A DNA stretch of 64,000 nt from Echinarachnius parma (Eukaryota; Echinodermata; Echinoidea; Clypeasteroida; Echinarachniidae), in contig JBAMJV010012351.1 of the NCBI GenBank assembly GCA_037951105.1, positions 20,598 to 84,597 of the forward strand, given 5' to 3'. A model generated the notes under the pieces. That model saw only the letters and a program-made list of their open reading frames with translations. It did not search any database and had not been told where the DNA came from. The translations under genes were made by a program, and so were the position numbers. Below are positions 10,810 through 22,697 of the stretch, one piece after another. How positions within the stretch are numbered: the stretch's first letter is position 1; each line of letters starts with the position of its first letter.

Positions 10810-10908
10810 CTAGAATGGAGTGGGACGGATAAACTCCAGCTCACAAATGTAGTTTGATGCCGGTCCAAGTCTAGTAAAAGACGCTAGCTGATATGGTATT
10901 CCTTTCCA
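10810..10908 (-). CDS. Candidate terminal exon, weak
   Basis: A minus-strand stretch from an AG (CCTTTAGCCTAGCAG) to a stop at 10810-10812 encodes 32 residues beginning WKGIPYQLASFTRLGP and ending IRPTPF. A donor-like CGAG|GTAAGAG lies 12 bp past the stop (exon edge 10798), so an alternative frame could also be spliced. Diverged tandem units upstream (10977-11230) resemble part of it. No poly(A) signal is close. Could be chance. Confidence 0.2.
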   Translation of the reverse strand, partial: WKGIPYQLASFTRLGPASNYICELEFIRPTPF

Positions 10909-10976
10909 CTGCTAGGCTAAAGGGCTGCTTGCATGGTGACAGCTGAATCTCGCATCTACCAGACTGCCTGAAATGA

Positions 10977-11240
10977 TGTCCAAGAGACGAACCAAGTTTA
11001 GTTGATATGGAGAGATAATGATGAATATCTGTATCCAATTCTATGATAAATGCAAGTGATTTCCTCCACTAGGTTATAAAGGGAATGTCCAAGAGAGTAA
11101 CCAAGTCTAGTCGATATAGAGAATGAATGATGAATCTCTGAACTACATGTATACATAAACTATGTCCAATTCTATGAAAAATGCAAGTGATTTCCTCAGC
11201 TAGGTTGAGTGAATGTCCAAGAAAGGAACCAAGTTCAGTT
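10977..11240. repeat. Decayed tandem repeat, ~110-130 bp units
   Basis: TGTCCAAGAGA...ACCAAGT(T/C)(T/C)AGT(T/C)GATAT recurs at about 10977, 11085 and 11213, with intervening GATAATGATGAATCTCTG and CAATTCTATGA(T/A)AAATGCAAG. The part GGTCCAAGTCTAGTAAAAG at 10862 is a further, more diverged unit inside the candidate exon next door. Confidence 0.7.
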
Positions 11241-13000
11241 GGTATATATGATAGATAATGATAATCTCTACATAATCAGAATAATCAAGTCCAATACCTA
11301 GGAATGGAACATGGCAGCTGAACTCGGTACCTTGGATATGTGCTTTAATACAAAGTTGTACTTTTTTGGCCCTGATATGATATGATCCAGTGTATCTAAA
11401 TCTCCTGTTCCAAGCTGGCCAACTCAAGCCAATGTTTCTGGTATTAAACTGTCCCCAACTCGATTTTGCAAAACTCATACAGTCTTTTAACTTATGGCCC
11501 ACAAGTTTCCCCCGTAGACAAATTGTACTGATGTAGACTGGAATGGGAGGAGAAGTTTAACAACAATCTTGCACCCTATATGCACGAAATACATCGGCAA
11601 AGATGGTTCAACAGTCACAGATGGCTAAACAGTGTCAAGAGTTTTTAGATTAACCTGTTCCCTTTAAGATGCTAAAATCCCCATAGACTTTGTACATAGC
11701 CCACCGGTTCTCATAAAGAAAAGAGAAGTGAGAAGTGAAAAGTAGTTTGGCTCAGCGCCCCTCCTAGAAGAAGACAAAATATCTTCACAAAAAAGACAAG
11801 AAGTCTAGGTGCTCTAAGTTCTACAATAAAGCTTCTCACACAATAAGATGAAGGTGGCAGCCCTAGTGAGAATGAGAATAGTAATTGGTGCCATGGATGG
11901 ATTAAGACCTAGATCTTGGGCTTAATCCCCTAGGGATTACAATAGGACAACCACCAGGGTTTTCCCAATGTTTAGGCATAAAGGATCTTAAATGCTAATT
12001 GGACCAAAAAAGTGGTTCTTTTATTTGATGTTCCACTCAAATGGCCATGGTGTTCAAGGGTTTCATGCAGTCAAGCATGAGATGTAATTATCCCTATTGG
12101 GATCTCTAGTAACTTTGTCCGCATCACCCAAACACACTCACAACTCTAGTGGTTCGCGATCATGCCTTGCTGTTTGTCTCTTACTAATAGAAGTATGAAA
12201 CCATTTAATTTTTCTTTTCTATGCTTAAATTTTCTAACTCATATAAAAAAAGATGGTCGTGCTTGGGGATTGTAGAACCTGTCCGAACTTGACAGCCAGT
12301 AGTTTGAATTTTGGGGCTTTGAATAGCTATAGTCCAAAAGCTTCCGGTGGCTTCGCCCCCTTGGACCCCACCAGGTGCACAGGACCCTGAACCCCATCCA
12401 AAGCAGCTTGCGCTTGCATGTCTCCTTGCAGGTTGGAGCCCCCCTTGCAGGAATCCTTACTACGCCACTGATTTTATGTTAACATAAATGTAAAGGTTTT
12501 AACAATAAAAATTGTGGTGTGTACTTTCAGTTATGAAAGGCTAGAAATTCCAGACTGGGTCCTTACCCAATGCACCCCCCCCCCCCCCCCCCCCACACTT
12601 TCTAAAACAAGATTAATTCCTGGTTTGTAATACTTCCTTTTACTTTGCTTTTCATCAAACAAATTATAATACCAATGTGCTGGGTGAATTGTTCAAATGT
12701 TTTTAGTGGACATATTTGACCAAAAAAAGATGATTGAGCACTGTTATTACAGTTCTAGCTCATGTTTCTAAAGTATAAGCAAAACTACAAATATTTCTTC
12801 TTTGATGTGAACAAGAATGGTTAGTTGAAACCTAGAAATAAACATTAAAAATGAACGAAGACAGTCGGTTACAAACTGTCAAAAAACACCAAAACCATCA
12901 ATAACATCATTTTGGGGCATCAAAGAAGCAAGGACCCTTTTTTCATTCCTGTTTTTGTTTGTTGTTGCTTGTCAGGTGAAAAGGAGGGAAGGATATTTTT
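11241..13000. other. Mostly featureless intergenic or intronic DNA
   Basis: No supported gene. It contains one transposon-like end (TCCTTACTACGCCACTG, 12455-12471, the reverse of the common CAGTGGCGTAG start), a stretch with GCTTCGCCCCCTTGGACCCC (12351-12370) typical of repeats, and a run of about 17 C near 12578-12594. Confidence 0.5.
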
Positions 13001-13202
13001 CAGGCAAAAGATTTCACCCCCCCCTCCCCTCAAGGAAAACATGCCCCTATATGGCCATGATTAAGGTTGATAGATGATATACAATGTACATGCGTAATTA
13101 TTCAGGCAAAAGATTTCACCCCCCACCCCCTCCCCTCAAGGAAAACATGCCCCTATATGCCCATTATTGAGGTTGATAGATGATATACAATTTACATGCG
13201 TA
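13001..13202 (+). repeat. 102-bp tandem duplication
   Basis: Two copies, starting CAGGCAAAAGATTTCACCCC at 13001 and 13103, each include a C-rich run and CCCCTATATG(G/C)CCAT, and end near ATGCGTA. Divergence is low, so it is recent. Confidence 0.85.
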
Positions 13203-13530
13203 GCTACCTGGGACATGGGAATACTGCTGCTATCTAGGGAGAGTGATGGCACTACCATGCATCATAAATGTCATGGAGAAAGGCAGCAAAATCTGGGTCT
13301 ACAAAATCATCAATAATACTTGTATATGACTACCTCAGGCAAAACTAGTTCCCGTCTCCAAAAGAAAAAGAGAGATTTTTTTGGTATAGATATGGAAAGT
13401 ACTCTTGATTAGCTTTAAATTGATACCAAATATTTGGCAGGAATATGTTTGCTTCAAATTGCGCTGATGTGTGACGTGACGTCGATTTTGGGCCGAATTG
13501 TACGTAGGTCAAATACTTCTCTATGTTATG

Positions 13531-13608
13531 TTAACCCGTTCAAGACTGGTCCCGAAAATACTTGGGCTTGGGTCTATGGAGACAATCAGTCTGTTCTGAA
13601 TGGGTTAA
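13531..13608. mobile_element. TTAACCC mini-MITE, copy 1
   Basis: Ends TTAACCCGTTCAAGACTGGT and ACTG(A)...TTCTGAATGGGTTAA are inverted and bounded by TTAA. Relatives with the same GACCAGT(C/T)C(C/T)GAA end lie at 41761-41853 and 46404-46497. TTAA with an inward CCC is the piggyBac end style; family not proven. Confidence 0.6.
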
Positions 13609-13639
13609 GATTTCAGATGATAATAATTTTCTAATTTAT

Positions 13640-13745
13640 CAAAAATTTGAGAGATTTAAATTTGGTTTCTACATGGTTCCCAAACTTTATTCATGATTAT
13701 CTCCAAAGTACTAAAGGTGATTTAGCACCCTTCTCTTTCTAAAAC
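13640..13745 (+). repeat. GATTATCTC repeat family, copy 1 (partial)
   Basis: TGGTTTCTACATGG...CATGATTATCTCCAAAGTAC and the end TAGCACCCTTCTCTTTCT match larger copies at about 15110-15320 and 52615-52815. Open frames over the 15-kb copy are accounted for by this repeat. Confidence 0.65.
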
Positions 13746-13760
13746 AATAATATTCATGTG

Positions 13761-13985
13761 ATGCAACACGCAGTACCCCGGGGTACCGTTGTACCCCGGG
13801 GTACCGCGTTGTGTAGCGCCATCTTGCGTCCAACCGTACCGCAGCTATTGCGTTGTGCATGCAGTGCAGCGCGCGATTGTATGCACGCTATACCCACAGT
13901 ACAGCCCTAAAAATTAAATAAATAATTAAACAAAATGGCGGATTTTCGTCTGGTATTCCGGGGTACCGTTTATGTCATCATGTGA
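13761..13985 (+). mobile_element. GTACCCCGGGGTAC MITE, copy 1
   Basis: About 225 bp, with two GTACCCCGGGGTAC palindromes near the left end and TCCGGGGTACCGTTTATGTC at the right. The same sequence occurs inverted at 61183-61411 over its whole length, including ATTAAATAAATAATTAAAC in the middle and a CGCGCGATTGTATGCACGC block. Ends are imperfect inverted repeats. Confidence 0.75.
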
Positions 13986-14520
13986 AGGATATCACAAACA
14001 GCTTAATATCTACACCAGATTCCATGTGACCTGAAAGGTAATTAATTTCTAGATAAATTTCCAATCTTTCGATTTTTTCTCTTTTTTTCCCTCCTGTTTA
14101 TGTGCCATGCTTTATTACGGCATAAATTAATAGCACACAATCGTCTTGAGTATTTGCTATCAGGTAGTCTGGCTAGAATTATCCCCAGGGAGTTAAGAAT
14201 ATGCACTTCATGTGCAATTTGATTGTCTGTATCCTATGACTGAGGTTTATAGACTTGAATAAAGACATTGCGCAGACTGAGAGTGCGTTATAATTATAGT
14301 AAGCAACTACGCAACTACCATGGCAACGGCAAAACATCTCAATGATCTACCCATTGCTGCTTTTTTCTTCTCAACATTGTAAGATCTTTCAATTTCAAAA
14401 ATAAGTTTCTCACAGCTATGATTTCAAACATAAAAATGCTATCAAGTATAATTTTTAATTCAAACATATAAAGAAACTGACCAGAAATATATAATGTGAT
14501 TAAAAATGAGCAAAGAAAAT

Positions 14521-14597
14521 GGGATTCCAACGGGATTCGAACCCGAGACCTCCGGATTGCTAGACCGGTGCTCTTACCGACTGAGCTATAGAAAACC
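14521..14597 (-). repeat. tRNA-derived sequence (Ala-AGC-like)
   Basis: On the minus strand TAGCTCAGTCGGTAAGAGC forms a proper D arm, CCGG/CCGG gives most of an anticodon stem around a loop containing AGC, and CGGGTTCGAATCCCG gives a T arm with an exact B box. The fifth anticodon-stem pair is T/T, the fifth T-stem pair is T/T, and the acceptor strands pair only in part. It is best called a tRNA-derived repeat or pseudogene, though far better preserved than the one at 10.3 kb. Confidence 0.6.
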
Positions 14598-15109
14598 CTA
14601 TGACAGCATTCGTCCCAGGAACCCCTTAATTTTCATTGCTCGTGAGGTCAGAAGCTATTATAAACCTGACATAAACCCGAAGTATAATTTTTAAATACAT
14701 TTAAATTAGAACATCAATATGCCCCTCTGAGTTACTGAGCTTGACAGTAAGCTGATTTTCAATCTTCAGAAAAGCTTGGAATTTGCCGTCTTTAATTAAG
14801 TACGTTCTAATCCTTATTATCTTTAAAATTCCTACTAATTTTAAAATATTTTGTTAGTAATAAAAATGAGAGAAATCCAGTGATATTTTTAAAACCCCTA
14901 TGGTTACTGAGGTGCCTCTTAAGCTCGATTTGACACTTCATTAGCCTAAGGGGACATCGCTGCACACACGTCAGTGATCAGTCTTGTAATTCTATAGTCT
15001 TTGGTTATACTCAAATCATCATGTTTCCAATGGATTAAACATTCGGTCGTTGAATGACAGAAGTGTTGCGCACATCGTCACGTGAGAGTGAGAAGGTTGT
15101 TCTTGATTT

Positions 15110-15320
15110 TGTTCCTATATTAAGATCTGCATACCATCTAGTAGGTCGAGACCTCCTCTATGTGATGCCAAATTTTGAGATACCAATTATTTATAGTTTG
15201 AGGAAAAGTGATAAGTGTAATTGGGCTTCTACAGGGCTCCCCAAATTTAAACACGATTATCTCCTTAGTACAAAAAGTGACTTAATGCCCTTCTCTTTCT
15301 CAACCGACGACGTATCAATT
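15110..15320 (+). repeat. GATTATCTC repeat family, copy 2
   Basis: Contains GTGATGCCAAATTTTGAGAT, CGATTATCTCCTTAGTAC and CCCTTCTCTTTCTCAACCGA, all shared with 52615-52815 in the same order. The 107-codon frame starting at 15054 runs mostly through this repeat and is not called as a gene. Confidence 0.75.
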
Positions 15321-15439
15321 GTCAGTCCATCTCCGTCTGAGACAGAGAATGTAATTCACGGCCAAACCGCCATCTAGCGGCTTTTACCAGTGTGGTCAAT
15401 GAACTTCAGCAAAAGTAAGGGGAAATCAAATGGTACCAC

Positions 15440-16860
15440 GGGGTACTTACATCTTGCATAACTTTCATTCCTTTTGATTTCTTCAATTTTCTTTGCAAAT
15501 AAACGGAAACCGACTGAGACCTGAAGGGTAAACATGCTTGCATAGCTTCCATTCCCTTCCTTTGCACTGTTTTCAAATGAAAATTAGAAATCCACTCAAC
15601 TCAACTAAAAATGGCATACATCTTGCAGAACTTTCATTCCTTTTGATGTTTTTCTATGCAAAAAAAAAATGGAAAACGAAAAGGAAACCTGAGGGGTAAA
15701 CTTGCTTGAATAACTTTTATCCCTTCTTTCCGTTGTTTTTAAATGATAATGAAAACTAGAAATACACTGCCCACTCAACTAAAAAAGTTATACATCTTGC
15801 ATAACTGTTATTCCTTTTGATGTGTTTCTTTAGGAAGCTTGTCAAATAAATTGGACAGCGGCTTTCCTTGTCTGAGACGCTTACCGTGCTTTATATAGTG
15901 ATCCCGGCATCCGCACGCCAGAAAGCTAAAAGCTCCCTTACTAAGAACGGAAAACAAAATGAGACCTCAGGGGTAAACATGCTTGCATAACTTTTATCTC
16001 TTTCTTTGTTTTGTGTTCAAATAAACAAAATAAACTAGAAATACATTCTCAACTCAACAAAAAATAAATTGACATTCATTCCCTTCCCCTTTTTTGCAAA
16101 AGAAAACGCTGGAAGTGCAAAAATGCCATGGAAAATAACAATGAAAAAGCAATTTGTGGTGATGATATTTTCTTTTGCAAAAGAACACTCTCAAACTCTG
16201 ATAACAAAAGAAAAGAGGGAAAATTAAAAGGAACCTTTGAGGCGATTATCATTTTCCAGTGAAAGGTACGTGACTATAGGCAGAAACTCCTGACATCTTC
16301 TAGAAGATGATTAGAGAAACCACCAACCACCAACCAGAATCTCACGTTGCCTCTATCGTGTCAAATTTCCCTACAAAAAGAGAAACTAAAACAAGACCTG
16401 GATCAATATTCTTGCGTAACTTGCATTGATTTAATTTAATTGTCCGCAAATGAAAACTGTTAAAAACCTACTCCTACCTAATAACAACAGAAACATACAT
16501 TAATAAACTTTTATTCCCTTCCCTGTTGCAAAAGAAAAGTCTAGAACCATACTTTTGCACAAAAGAAATAATCAAGCAACATTTATCAGGACATTCAAAT
16601 GAGGGAAACCAATAGGAACCCTGAGGCTAAACATCTTGCATAACTTTCAGTCCATTCCTCTCATTGTTTGAAATGTAACACTACTCCAAGCAAAAAATGC
16701 AAGTAACTTTGTATTCCGATTTCTTTTTGTTCTTTTTGTTCTCGGAAGAAGTTCTAGAACTCTGATCCCCACAAAAGAAAACAAAAATCATCCCTCACAT
16801 TACTGCTGCCATTTGCAGACAAATCAAGGAACACATTTCAACCACATACCCAGAGTTTAA
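15440..16860. repeat. Decayed tandem array, ~170-bp units
   Basis: Units carrying CATCTTGCATAACTTTCATTCC, an AAACCTGAGGGGTAAACATGCTTGCATAAC-type block (split here by its variants) and TAGAAATACACTCAACTCAAC recur from 15440 (about 15446, 15630, 15792, 15960, 16630), increasingly diverged to the right. The leftmost unit has a minus-strand consensus donor (AGAT|GTAAGTA at about 15444) that the other copies have lost. An unrelated insert lies at about 15830-15945. Confidence 0.7.
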
Positions 16861-17386
16861 AGGGATAGTGCAGTTTTGGTCAAACTGAATTTTAGTAACC
16901 AAAACCTGCACCATAACATTACAAGCTAATAGTTTTATAACTCCACCTTGCTCGAAAAGTTAAGAAAAATACAAATGACTAATAAAGTAAAAAGCCTGCT
17001 ATCATTAAAAAATAGCTGTTAAACACAAGAGGGCACTCTCTAAAAATGCAATGGTTTAAACCATTTTTTATTTTTAAAAATTGCATGTGATTTTTTTTGT
17101 TGAAAAAATGATAAAATAGAGAGATCATCAACAACTATTTTAAACCTCTTTTGTAAAATTTTGAAAAAGTGTAAGCATTTTATTTTGTTTTTTCTTAAAC
17201 CTGGGGCTCCAGGTTTATTCAGATCGGATATATTAATTGATATTTCAGTTTCTGAACCGATTTTGATCAAATAAAGTTTATTCTGTCATTAAAATTGTAT
17301 GCTCTTTCAAATTTTACATTAAGTTTTTCATTACCTCATAATTTCTTGAAGCGCCCTCTATACTTTGAATCCCTATCCACATCCCT
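16861..17386. mobile_element. TTAAAGGGRTAG family element, copy 1
   Basis: Flanked by TTAA (16857-16860, 17387-17390). It starts AGGGATAGTGCAGTTTTGG and contains AACACAAGAGGGC(A/G)C, CAACAACTATTTTA and GATATTTCAG, all shared with 26390-26926 and 47938-49449 (inverted). The minus-strand 76-codon frame inside is not a gene. Confidence 0.75.
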
Positions 17387-17893
17387 TTAATGTTGTGTGT
17401 TGAAATTCAATACAGACCTTGCATTGTCTGCTGGTTTCCACAAATTATCTAAAACATTGATCAACAAACCACCCACAGTAGCAATGGTATACTAGATACA
17501 TTGATTTGAAATCATCTAAAAAAACAATCATTAACCACAATCACAAGCGGAATGGAATAAAATATTGTTAACAAAAACGTTAATTGGTGATTTGCAGAGC
17601 AGGTGTCAAAATCGGTTTCTACATTTACATTTGTATTGTCGAACTAAATGCGTTCACTAAGCTTGAAATGCCGGCAGAAGCCAACATTTAGGAAGTGAAA
17701 AATAATGTCAGATTAGATTTTTTGCTAACCCAAGAAAGCTAATCTCCTACAGCAATTTTCAAGTGTTTATTTAATACCAAAAAGAAATATAGGTTTGGCA
17801 ATCAAAAGGAAAAATTTAGCAATCTGCAATTAACAGTACATTTGTCAACTTAACTGTATACGGTCCTTGAAATTCACAAAGATTATTTTTCTC

Positions 17894-18432
17894 TTAACCC
17901 GATCACTACGGGGACCGAGAATTCTCGGTCCCCGTTGCGCCTACTCATATACGGGAACCGAGATTTCTCGGTTCCGAGCAAGGGCTATATTAATTGCATA
18001 AACATACATGTATGCATCTTGTAAGTACAATATAATTTAGCTGAATACAAAGATTGAACCCTTGGCTATATGTATATCAAGTTTCCCCGACTCTAGTTGC
18101 GTGATTATTGTTTTATTACAATTTTATCATGGTAATACACAAGTCTAATTTCAGGATATTCGTATACAAACCCATACAAGCCAGAATCATAGTTTTCGCA
18201 TAGAATTTCACTTCGCTGACCCTATACTATGCATATCGATCGCCTCTATTGTGTGAACTACTTGACCAGCGAACTCACGCTAGGTTGAATAGAAGCGAAT
18301 ACAATGCCATGGTCAACCAGATATCGATCGGTTCTTTTGTGCGCGCCCAGTGGGGTAACTCGACCGGTCCGTAAAATAATCTCGTATATAGCTATTGGAG
18401 CAGTATATCTATTGCCGTGGTAAAAGGGTTAA
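17894..18432. mobile_element. TTAACCC element with two CCGAGA palindromes
   Basis: The left end TTAACCCGATCACTACGG and the right end, read inward, TTAACCCTTTTACCACGG are inverted repeats bounded by TTAA. Just inside the left end are a perfect 24-bp palindrome (17910-17933, centre GAATTC) and a 22-bp near-palindrome (17954-17975). These may be transposase-binding or structural sites. The piggyBac-like assignment is an inference from TTAACCC. Confidence 0.55.
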
Positions 18433-18604
18433 ATTTTCAAATATATTTCTCTGAAAACAATGAGAGGAGATTGCCACAAAAAACACCAATGATTAGCACA
18501 GGTGATATTTGACGACTTCTGCAGGGTGCAGCAGCAATGATTACTAAAAACCAAAGTCTCTGTAATAAACATGTTGATAGAAACAACCTTCATCAATCAC
18601 CATG

Positions 18605-18886
18605 ACGACGACAATAATAACAATAATTTGTATACAGCGCTTTCTCACCGAAGACTCAAAGCGCTTGGAGCATTATTACCTTGGCTTTAGCCGAGCTGCC
18701 AAGATGGGGCGCTCAAGCAAGAATAAATTCCTGCCAAGTACCCATTTACTACACCTTGAAAAGTGCCTTGCTAAACGACACATGTGCCGAGGTAAAAAAT
18801 CGAACCCACAGCTTTCGTATCGAAAAAAACAAAACAATATAGCACTACACTCCCACTTGTTTTAAATCTAAAATTCATAATGACAG

Positions 18887-18935
<49 letters not shown>
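18605..18935 (+). repeat. SINE-like AGCGCTTT unit with TGA microsatellite
   Basis: CAATAATTTGTATACAGCGC followed by CTCAAAGCGCTTGGAGCATT is a unit widely seen in marine invertebrate repeats; similar units lie at 45058-45260 and, with another body, at 49450-49570 and 62030-62176. An uninterrupted (TGA)n tract follows at 18887-18935. The 87-codon frame across it is a shadow. Confidence 0.6.
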
Positions 18936-18936
<1 letters not shown>

Positions 18937-20070
18937 GCGATGACAGCAATGATGATTGTGATGATGATGACGATAGTGATGATGATGTATAATTGGTGGA
19001 GATGATGTTGGCTAAGACAATGATAGTAGATGGATTGATTTAATTTGCAACATATGTGATAAATGTTATCTTCATAGCCATCGTACAAATATTGCTAGTC
19101 CTCTGTCAAAGGATATGACACTACCCCCAAATACAAACGGCTAATACTCTACTAATAATAGTATTACAAAACAATGATCAATTATTAGTAATAACATAAT
19201 GGACACCCTGGAAATGTTCAATTAGAATATAACTAGTCAAAGTAAAACGAGGAGACAGAGATAAAAGGGGGCAATCACACATATGACCAGCACACAGTAC
19301 CAGTTAATCACTCTTTTTACTATTCAGGCAAATGCCTGGATTTTAAAATGAACCACCAATTTGGGAAAAGCCAGGCTGAGCTTTTAATGTACCTCAAGTA
19401 CCATTAGGGTAGACCATAATTAGCGATAACAAGTGGGCATTTTATTCCCTACTTTGCTATTTCTAATCCACTGTGCCATACTACCTCATTTCATGCAAGA
19501 CAGAGTGTGGAAACTTTGCAAGGGTAAATCCCTTGCACACACAACTTGCAATCACATACACTCAAGAACATGTTCACAAATACCTCACGCTGATTCGACT
19601 AAAGGCAGCTCATGCTTTACAACACTTAAACACAACATTTTGTGCAACAAGGCCCATGCCCCCAGAGTAATACTTAAAACCTGTCCAGAGTGATCTCATT
19701 TTCATTTCTGTTGGACAAATTTGAGTTCAAAACAAAGGAGAAACTGACCAGAAATACATTGAATTAATGTAAAATAGTATAGATTCCGGGAGAAGTCCAA
19801 ATTCCTCTGCTTGATTTCATTTAATGGACAATTTAATTTGAACAAAATATGAATGTCAATACATCAGATTGAATTTATGACATGTATTTGGAACTAGAAA
19901 TGCAAACAAAAATGAGTACTAATACACTTGATAATCCAGCCCAATTATGATTTGATGTTGGCAAAAATATCCACGGACCAAGTTTTTCAGAACCAATACT
20001 GAACAAGATGATTAATATTTTGTGCAACAAGGCCATGGGACGATGCTTTAAAAAAAAGCAGAGCACAGCT
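18936..20070. other. No supported feature
   Basis: AT-rich DNA with scattered short frames (for example 19433-19693) that show no splice borders, domains or codon pattern suggesting a gene. Confidence 0.5.
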
Positions 20071-20073
20071 TAC

Positions 20074-20218
20074 CTTGATGAAGCAAATCTTCAACGTAAC
20101 AACCCGAACAAAAGCTGGGAGCTCTTACAAGAATTCCATCTGAGCTAGATGTTGCAGGGGGAGCAATGGTCGACAAGGATACAACAGTATGCTTCCTTGT
20201 GCTGGCTGATTGCTTCCG
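20074..20218 (-). CDS. Candidate internal exon
   Basis: On the minus strand an AG at 20219-20220 precedes 48 open codons, ending CATCAAG|GTAAGCTG, a strong donor. The peptide includes STIAPPATSSSDGILVRAPS and GCYVEDLLHQ, Ser/Thr-rich then mixed. The acceptor has a poor pyrimidine tract, another AG at about 20206 is possible, a second frame is also partly open, and third-position GC is not raised. It could follow the 27264 exon in phase if the inner AG is used (Ala at the junction). Confidence 0.3.
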
Positions 20219-20369
20219 CTACTACACTTAGACTGCTGGACCAGATCCAGAGGTAAAGTTCTACCGATCTTCAATAAATAATCAAGCTTGAAACTATGTA
20301 TCCTCCATCTGCGAACACAGGTGAAGATAGTTGTTGGTGGTTGTTCTCTACAGAATGCACACCTATCGA

Positions 20370-21030
20370 AATCCCTCTGACATGAAGCAATGCTTCCCTA
20401 AACTTGTCAACTGCCTAAGCTTGTCAATGTCCAGTCATGCTCTGACCGAACCCACATCAAGAGCCTACTCAACTGGCAGGAGCTTCATTTAAACTGTGCA
20501 GTTACTGTCTGGAGCTTCCTATCAGGGAGTATACTAGTAGTTGGTGTGATCAACAACAACAGCTTTCAATCCAGAATGATGACGCATCACTAAACTTGCA
20601 TCATAGGATGAGCAACTCGCACCAGCCTGTCAATGTTCTAACTGAAACCACATCAAGAACCCACTCAACTGGCAGGAGCTTCATCCATACTGCAGTGACT
20701 GTCTGGACCCTTCCTGACAGGGAGTGGTATAGTTACTAGTAGTTGGTGTGATCTACAACAGGATTTAGTCCTTCCAGAAGCATGTGCATCGGTACTAGCA
20801 GTTATCAAGTATCTGAGGGATCTCTGATATTGCAAGCTGCTGATATCCAGCTTCATCTCTACTGCAGTTACTGTCTGTATCCTTCCTAACACGGAGTGTA
20901 CTAGTTACTAGTAGTTTGTGTGATCGTCTACAACAACACAAACAACAACCACAGGGCTCAATCCTTCCAGAAGCATGTGCATCAGCACTGGCAGTTATCA
21001 AGTATATGAGGGATATCTGATATTGTAAGC
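20370..21030. repeat. Tandem repeat, ~170-195 bp units, three copies
   Basis: TGCAGTTACTGTCTGGA...TCCTTCCTGACAGGGAGTG followed by TACTAGTAGTTGGTGTGATC recurs at about 20498, 20690 and 20861, with CTTCCAGAAGCATGTGCATC and GCAGTTATCAAGTAT in the last two. The long minus-strand frames over it are shared by the units and are not gene evidence. Confidence 0.8.
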
Positions 21031-21481
21031 GGCTGTGTGCTTTTGGTGCACATTTTATAGTGCTCTGAAAGCTATCGCTCATGATGGCATTTTTGTTTTA
21101 CACAAAGTAGGCTCAAGTGTATAACAAAGATGTAAGCAACATTTAGAACCTGTCAGTTTATCAATGATGAAAAAAATTCCTGCTGCTTTCTTTTGTTTTT
21201 GTTAGTATGCAACCTTCTTAGTAACATTTTCTTCATAAATCTTGTTTCCGTCAACCTTTATTCTTTAGGCTAAAACATCAAGTAAAAGAACATATATATG
21301 ACACTAATCTGACATAAATTTCTGCATAATATTTGCAGCAAGGCCCAAGACTAAATACTTTTATAAAAAGTTTCTGATTTGTGGACTTTCTTTTTGTTAA
21401 TTTCTTTTCTCTTCTTTTCTTTGATGCACAAGCTTTTCCATAACCTTATCTCCTCCAATCCTGTTGATTTTTTTAACTTAA

Positions 21482-21919
21482 AGGGGCCCACCAGGCAAAG
21501 AACAACATATTATTATATGTTTTGGTACCGTTTTGTGATATCAAATAGATACCCAACATTTTGCAAAGGGTTGTGTAATTCATAAACAAAGCAATTAATT
21601 TCCACCACCTACGGAACCACTGCTATTTCCTGGTTCCATACAGGCCAACCATTTGCGAGTGCGCCAATGCTATTCACGCGCACGTTTGTAAACAATAGAT
21701 TCCCGGGCGATTCGTTCGCTCTGCATACATTGCAATTCACCGCACACATAGCAGTCTGTGTAATTCAGACCACATGAACGCATGCTTTAGAATGGTGATG
21801 CGTTTCCAATTATATATTTTTTTTCTGGAAACATATTTTTGTGAACTTGTTGATGGAATGGAATACTAAAAATGTTACCTTTCTTTAGTAAGAATATTAT
21901 TTTTGGGTGGTGGTACCCT
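21482..21919. mobile_element. TTAAAGGGGCCCACCAGG family element, copy 1
   Basis: TTAA at 21478-21481 and 21920-21923. The left end is AGGGGCCCACCAGGCAAAGA and the right end GGGTGGTGGTACCCT, imperfect inverted repeats. The same body (TATGTTTTGGTACCG, ATTCACGCGCACGTTTG, GGTGATGCGTTTCCAAT) is at 60656-61049. Confidence 0.8.
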
Positions 21920-21924
21920 TTAAC

Positions 21925-22640
21925 TATTCGGGCTGAAAACTTAGAAAACCTGACACTAATCTCCTCACAATTTTCTTGTATCTTTTTGAGAGACATATGT
22001 GGGACAGTGAAAATCATGAACATTTCTATTGAGGACAGTTTTGGGTTAATTCCTCAGTAGCAACAAACATTTGTTATTCAAACCACATATCAATTTTAGC
22101 TGTATTATATATTTTGTTTCCAACAACTCCCTTTGGGCTTGATACTCATATTTGGGACCGTGGATTAGTAATCGTATTAGCTGGAAATAGTTTGGGCTCT
22201 TATCACTGTCATCAGAGAGGTATCTTGCTCCCAAAGTCGCAGCAGCAAATATTTATTGTACAAGAAATACATTTTTAACATTTCAAAAGTATCTTTTATT
22301 TTCATATTTTTTCTTAGAGGTCAGGCCTTCTTAAGGTTTGGGTGAAATATTTGGGACATGGTTTAGACTCATTTCACTATTCATATTATCAGAACTATCT
22401 CGCTTACCAAGACATAGTAGCAAACATTTATCATACATAACAATGTTCAACAGTTCAAAGGTATCACATGTTTTGTTTGTATTTTTTTGTATTTGTTTCC
22501 GCACATTCACATAGGGTTTTAGTGGCCTACTTGTAAGTTTGAGGGGCACATTTGGGACAGCGGATTAGAAATCCCTTTAGCTGACATCACTGTCATCGGG
22601 GAAACAAAGGTTTACTAATTGTAAAGTTTTAAAAAGGTAC
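21925..22640. repeat. Decayed tandem array, ~190-bp units
   Basis: Units with a CATATTTGGGAC(C/A)G(T/C)GGATTAG core, CACTGTCATC(A/G)G and CAGTAGCAA(A/C)CATTTATT(A/G)T recur about four times with strong divergence. The array begins right after the preceding TTAA element. Confidence 0.6.
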
Positions 22641-22697
22641 TATTGTTCAGGGTGTAGTAGTATGGCAGATCCATAATATCATTTTTTTTTGTGAGTA

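Noticed and set aside
13252..13329. Minus-strand 25-codon stretch with IIDDFVDPDFAAFLHDIYDA and a stop.
   Set aside because: Acidic and protein-like, but too short, with a poor acceptor and no poly(A) signal nearby.
14521..14597. A functional tRNA-Ala gene.
   Set aside because: D and T arms are good, but the anticodon and T stems each end in a mismatch and the acceptor stem does not pair properly.
15054..15377. A 107-codon plus-strand frame.
   Set aside because: Most of it lies in a repeat found at three places in the window with the frame broken in the others.
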